Origin: Actinacidiphila oryziradicis
GTDB taxonomy: Bacteria > Actinomycetota > Actinomycetes > Streptomycetales > Streptomycetaceae
DNA length: 60,253 bases
Direction: 5' to 3'
Assembly (NCBI RefSeq): GCF_005047355.1
Contig: NZ_SUMC01000050.1
Coordinates: 1-60,253 of the forward strand
In this document: piece after piece, positions 58,792-60,253 of the stretch
Layout of the letters: the number at the start of each line of letters is the position of its first letter
Numbering within the stretch: position 1 is the stretch's first letter
Notes under the pieces: model-generated
Seen by the model: only the letters and a program-made list of their open reading frames with translations
Database searches by the model: none
Told to the model about the DNA's origin: nothing
Program-made: the position numbers and the translations under genes

Positions 58792-59256
58792 GTGACCATG
58801 GCCCTGCTCGTCAACGGGATACCCGAGATCTCCGCACTCTCCGGCCGTGACCTCGGCCGCTCGGAATGGAGAGAGGTCACTCAACCACTCATCGACGCCT
58901 TCGCCGACGTGTCCGGTGACCACCAGTGGATCCACACGGACGTCGACCGCGCCGCGAAGGGGCCGTTCGGCGGGACCATCGCTCACGGGTACATGATCCT
59001 CAGCTGGGGAATCCCCATGTTCGCCGAGCTGCTGCAGGTCACCGGAGTGGGGATGGCGCTCAACTACGGAGTCAACAAGGTCCGCTTCCCCAGTCCCGTA
59101 CCCGTGGACAGCAGGGTGCGCCTGCACGCCGCCGTCTCGGAAGTGCGCGAGGTCAGCCGTGGCGGCGTACAGATGCACCGCCGGTTCACCTTCGAACTGG
59201 AAGCTTCGGAGAAGCCGGCGTGCGTCGCGGAGTCACTCACACACTTCTATCCGTAG
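58792..59256 (+). CDS. MaoC-family enoyl-CoA hydratase
   Basis: A 152-154-residue hot-dog-fold protein. The hydratase motif is FADVSGDHQWIHTDVDRAAK (Asp43 and His48 from the GTG), then GPFGGTIAHGYMILSW, typical of R-specific enoyl-CoA hydratases and MaoC dehydratases. GTG 58792 or ATG 58798 may start it; AGAGAG lies upstream. It hydrates trans-2-enoyl-CoA. No crotonase is present in cluster B, so this supplies the hydration step between the acyl-CoA dehydrogenase and the 3-hydroxyacyl-CoA dehydrogenase. Stereochemistry could be an issue: MaoC hydratases usually give the (R)-alcohol, whereas the dehydrogenase family uses (S). Confidence 0.88.
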   Translation: MTMALLVNGIPEISALSGRDLGRSEWREVTQPLIDAFADVSGDHQWIHTDVDRAAKGPFGGTIAHGYMILSWGIPMFAELLQVTGVGMALNYGVNKVRFPSPVPVDSRVRLHAAVSEVREVSRGGVQMHRRFTFELEASEKPACVAESLTHFYP

Positions 59257-60253
59257 GAAGCACGCCGCTCGCCGCACCGCCTTGGACAGGAGCGCCGAGC
59301 TCGCACTCGGGACAGAGGGCACACACCACATCCAGAAGCCGACGGTTCAGGGGAAAGAGCCGGTGTGTCGCAGGTTGCGCAGGTGAACCTCCCCGGGGCG
59401 TACCACTGAGCGCACGCCCTGACCGATGACCTCACGGTCGTCGGCACTGTGACGGTCCACCTGCTAGCCAAACTCAAAGGCCACCAGTGGCACTACATCA
59501 ACCCCAACCACGTCCGCCACCACTGGACCCGCCGCAATCCCGTATCACTCATCGTGCTGTCGCCAGAGTGGAGGAGCTGACAGCGTCAACCAGCTCCTCT
59601 ACCAAGATCCGGACCATACGCGGGCCAATACCGCTTCTCGGGCCTTGAAATCCTCCGTTTCCGCTGGTCAACTGGGTATCGAGCCCGTACCACCAGCAGA
59701 CGAAGAACCTGCTGGACGCTCCACCCGCGCGATTGAGCAAGACCGCTTGGCGCCACGACATTCCCGGCAACCTGCCACACCCGCGTAGCCAACAGACCGC
59801 CTGACCAGCAACACAAAGCGCCTGACGACCCATCAGGACGAGCGTCAAATGAGCGTCACGAGCGTATTTCAGCGTCAAGATATCGCCCGTAACGCCCACA
59901 CCGCACAGCCGCTAAACGTTAAAGTGGAATGTCAGCGGCTCTAGTATGACCTGCATCTATCGCCGGTTTCGGAACCCGATCCAGCGTGCGCATGGCCGCC
60001 AAACCCGCCGGTGCTCGGTTGGGCCAGCCCGGCGCCGTCCCTGACCGGCTACGTCGCGGGCGACCCGGGGCGGAGGGCGGCCTGCATGGCGGTGCGGCAG
60101 CGGTCCCAGGAGGCGGGGACGAGGTGTAATGGTGACGTCGGGTATCGGAACTGTCCGAATGCCTTGGTCACAGCGGTGAAATGGGAGTGCGTCCCGGTGG
60201 GGATCCCGGCAGGATGCGATCATGGTTGCCCCCTTGGACGTCCCGCGCTTGGT
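59257..60253. other. Right-end region without recognisable genes
   Basis: About 1 kb with no convincing gene. A plus-strand stretch ending near 59580 reads TVTVHLLAKLKGHQWHYINP then NHVRHHWTRRNPVSLIVL before a stop. A minus-strand stretch near 60042-60160 reads VTKAFGQFRYPTSPLHLVPA then SWDRCRTAMQAALRPGS and a stop. Both look like tails of lost or partial proteins, but I do not recognise them. The GC content drops between 59580 and 59960. Probably decayed accessory DNA. Confidence 0.45.

Noticed and set aside
59549..59899. 116-codon minus-strand open frame
   Set aside because: No domain, unusual Trp/Cys-rich composition and no ribosome-binding site; likely chance in a lower-GC stretch.

Overview
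The window is high-GC actinobacterial DNA, most likely Streptomyces or a close relative. The signs are GC-rich third codon positions, many GTG starts, overlapping stop/start codons in long operons, and typical Streptomyces families: GAF plus serine-kinase-like ATPase regulator, EtfD-type iron-sulfur oxidoreductase, ISKra4 and rve-type insertion sequences. It is an accessory catabolic region, not core chromosome. I saw no tRNA, rRNA, CRISPR array or replication origin.

Layout. 1-2.6 kb is a mobile-element graveyard: a transposase cut by the window edge, an interrupted ISKra4 transposase, and the C-terminal end of a serine recombinase. 2.6-15.5 kb (cluster A) holds an aminoglycoside-phosphotransferase-like kinase and an unusual acyl-CoA dehydrogenase (the ACAD10/11 or LvaA/LvaC pairing), a short-chain dehydrogenase, two TetR regulators, an amino acid permease, a beta-lactamase-fold esterase, a Baeyer-Villiger monooxygenase (BVMO), an acyl-CoA ligase and a 3-hydroxyacyl-CoA dehydrogenase, plus gene debris. 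16.4-28.3 kb is one minus-strand run of 11 genes, mostly overlapping or less than 30 bp apart. It encodes a PhyH-type dioxygenase, a glutamine-synthetase-like gamma-glutamyl ligase, alcohol and aldehyde dehydrogenases, a gamma-glutamyl amidase, an imine-reductase-like protein, two more NAD(P)-dependent dehydrogenases and a CoA ligase. This looks like gamma-glutamylated amine or amino-alcohol catabolism. Cluster A and this operon appear to be one regulon: a long dyad around CGATCAGGTC recurs in five promoters.

An apparently complete 1.24-kb insertion sequence (28.75-29.99 kb) and a PadR/quinone-oxidoreductase pair separate this from cluster B (31.8-59.3 kb). Cluster B carries an MFS transporter, SDR, cyclase-family hydrolase, VOC protein, two closely similar LysR regulators, an enolase-superfamily enzyme, two CoA-transferase pairs, an AcoR-type regulator, a cyclohexanone-monooxygenase-like BVMO, aldehyde and alcohol dehydrogenases, acyl-CoA dehydrogenase, ETF and EtfD genes, a two-domain 3-hydroxyacyl-CoA dehydrogenase, a thiolase and a MaoC hydratase. 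Together these can carry a cyclic ketone (or secondary alcohol) through lactone, hydroxy acid, dicarboxylate and CoA thioester to succinyl-CoA and acetyl-CoA, as in cyclohexanone-to-adipate catabolism. The two LysR genes and neighbouring promoters share a CCAATACC / GTATCAAT operator.

Several cluster B genes are broken. scoB has a nonsense codon and a frameshift, both ETF genes are frameshifted, and etfD has four reading-frame breaks, one of them with a deletion of roughly 50 codons. Either the cluster has begun to decay, relying on housekeeping ETF copies elsewhere, or the assembly has local indel errors.
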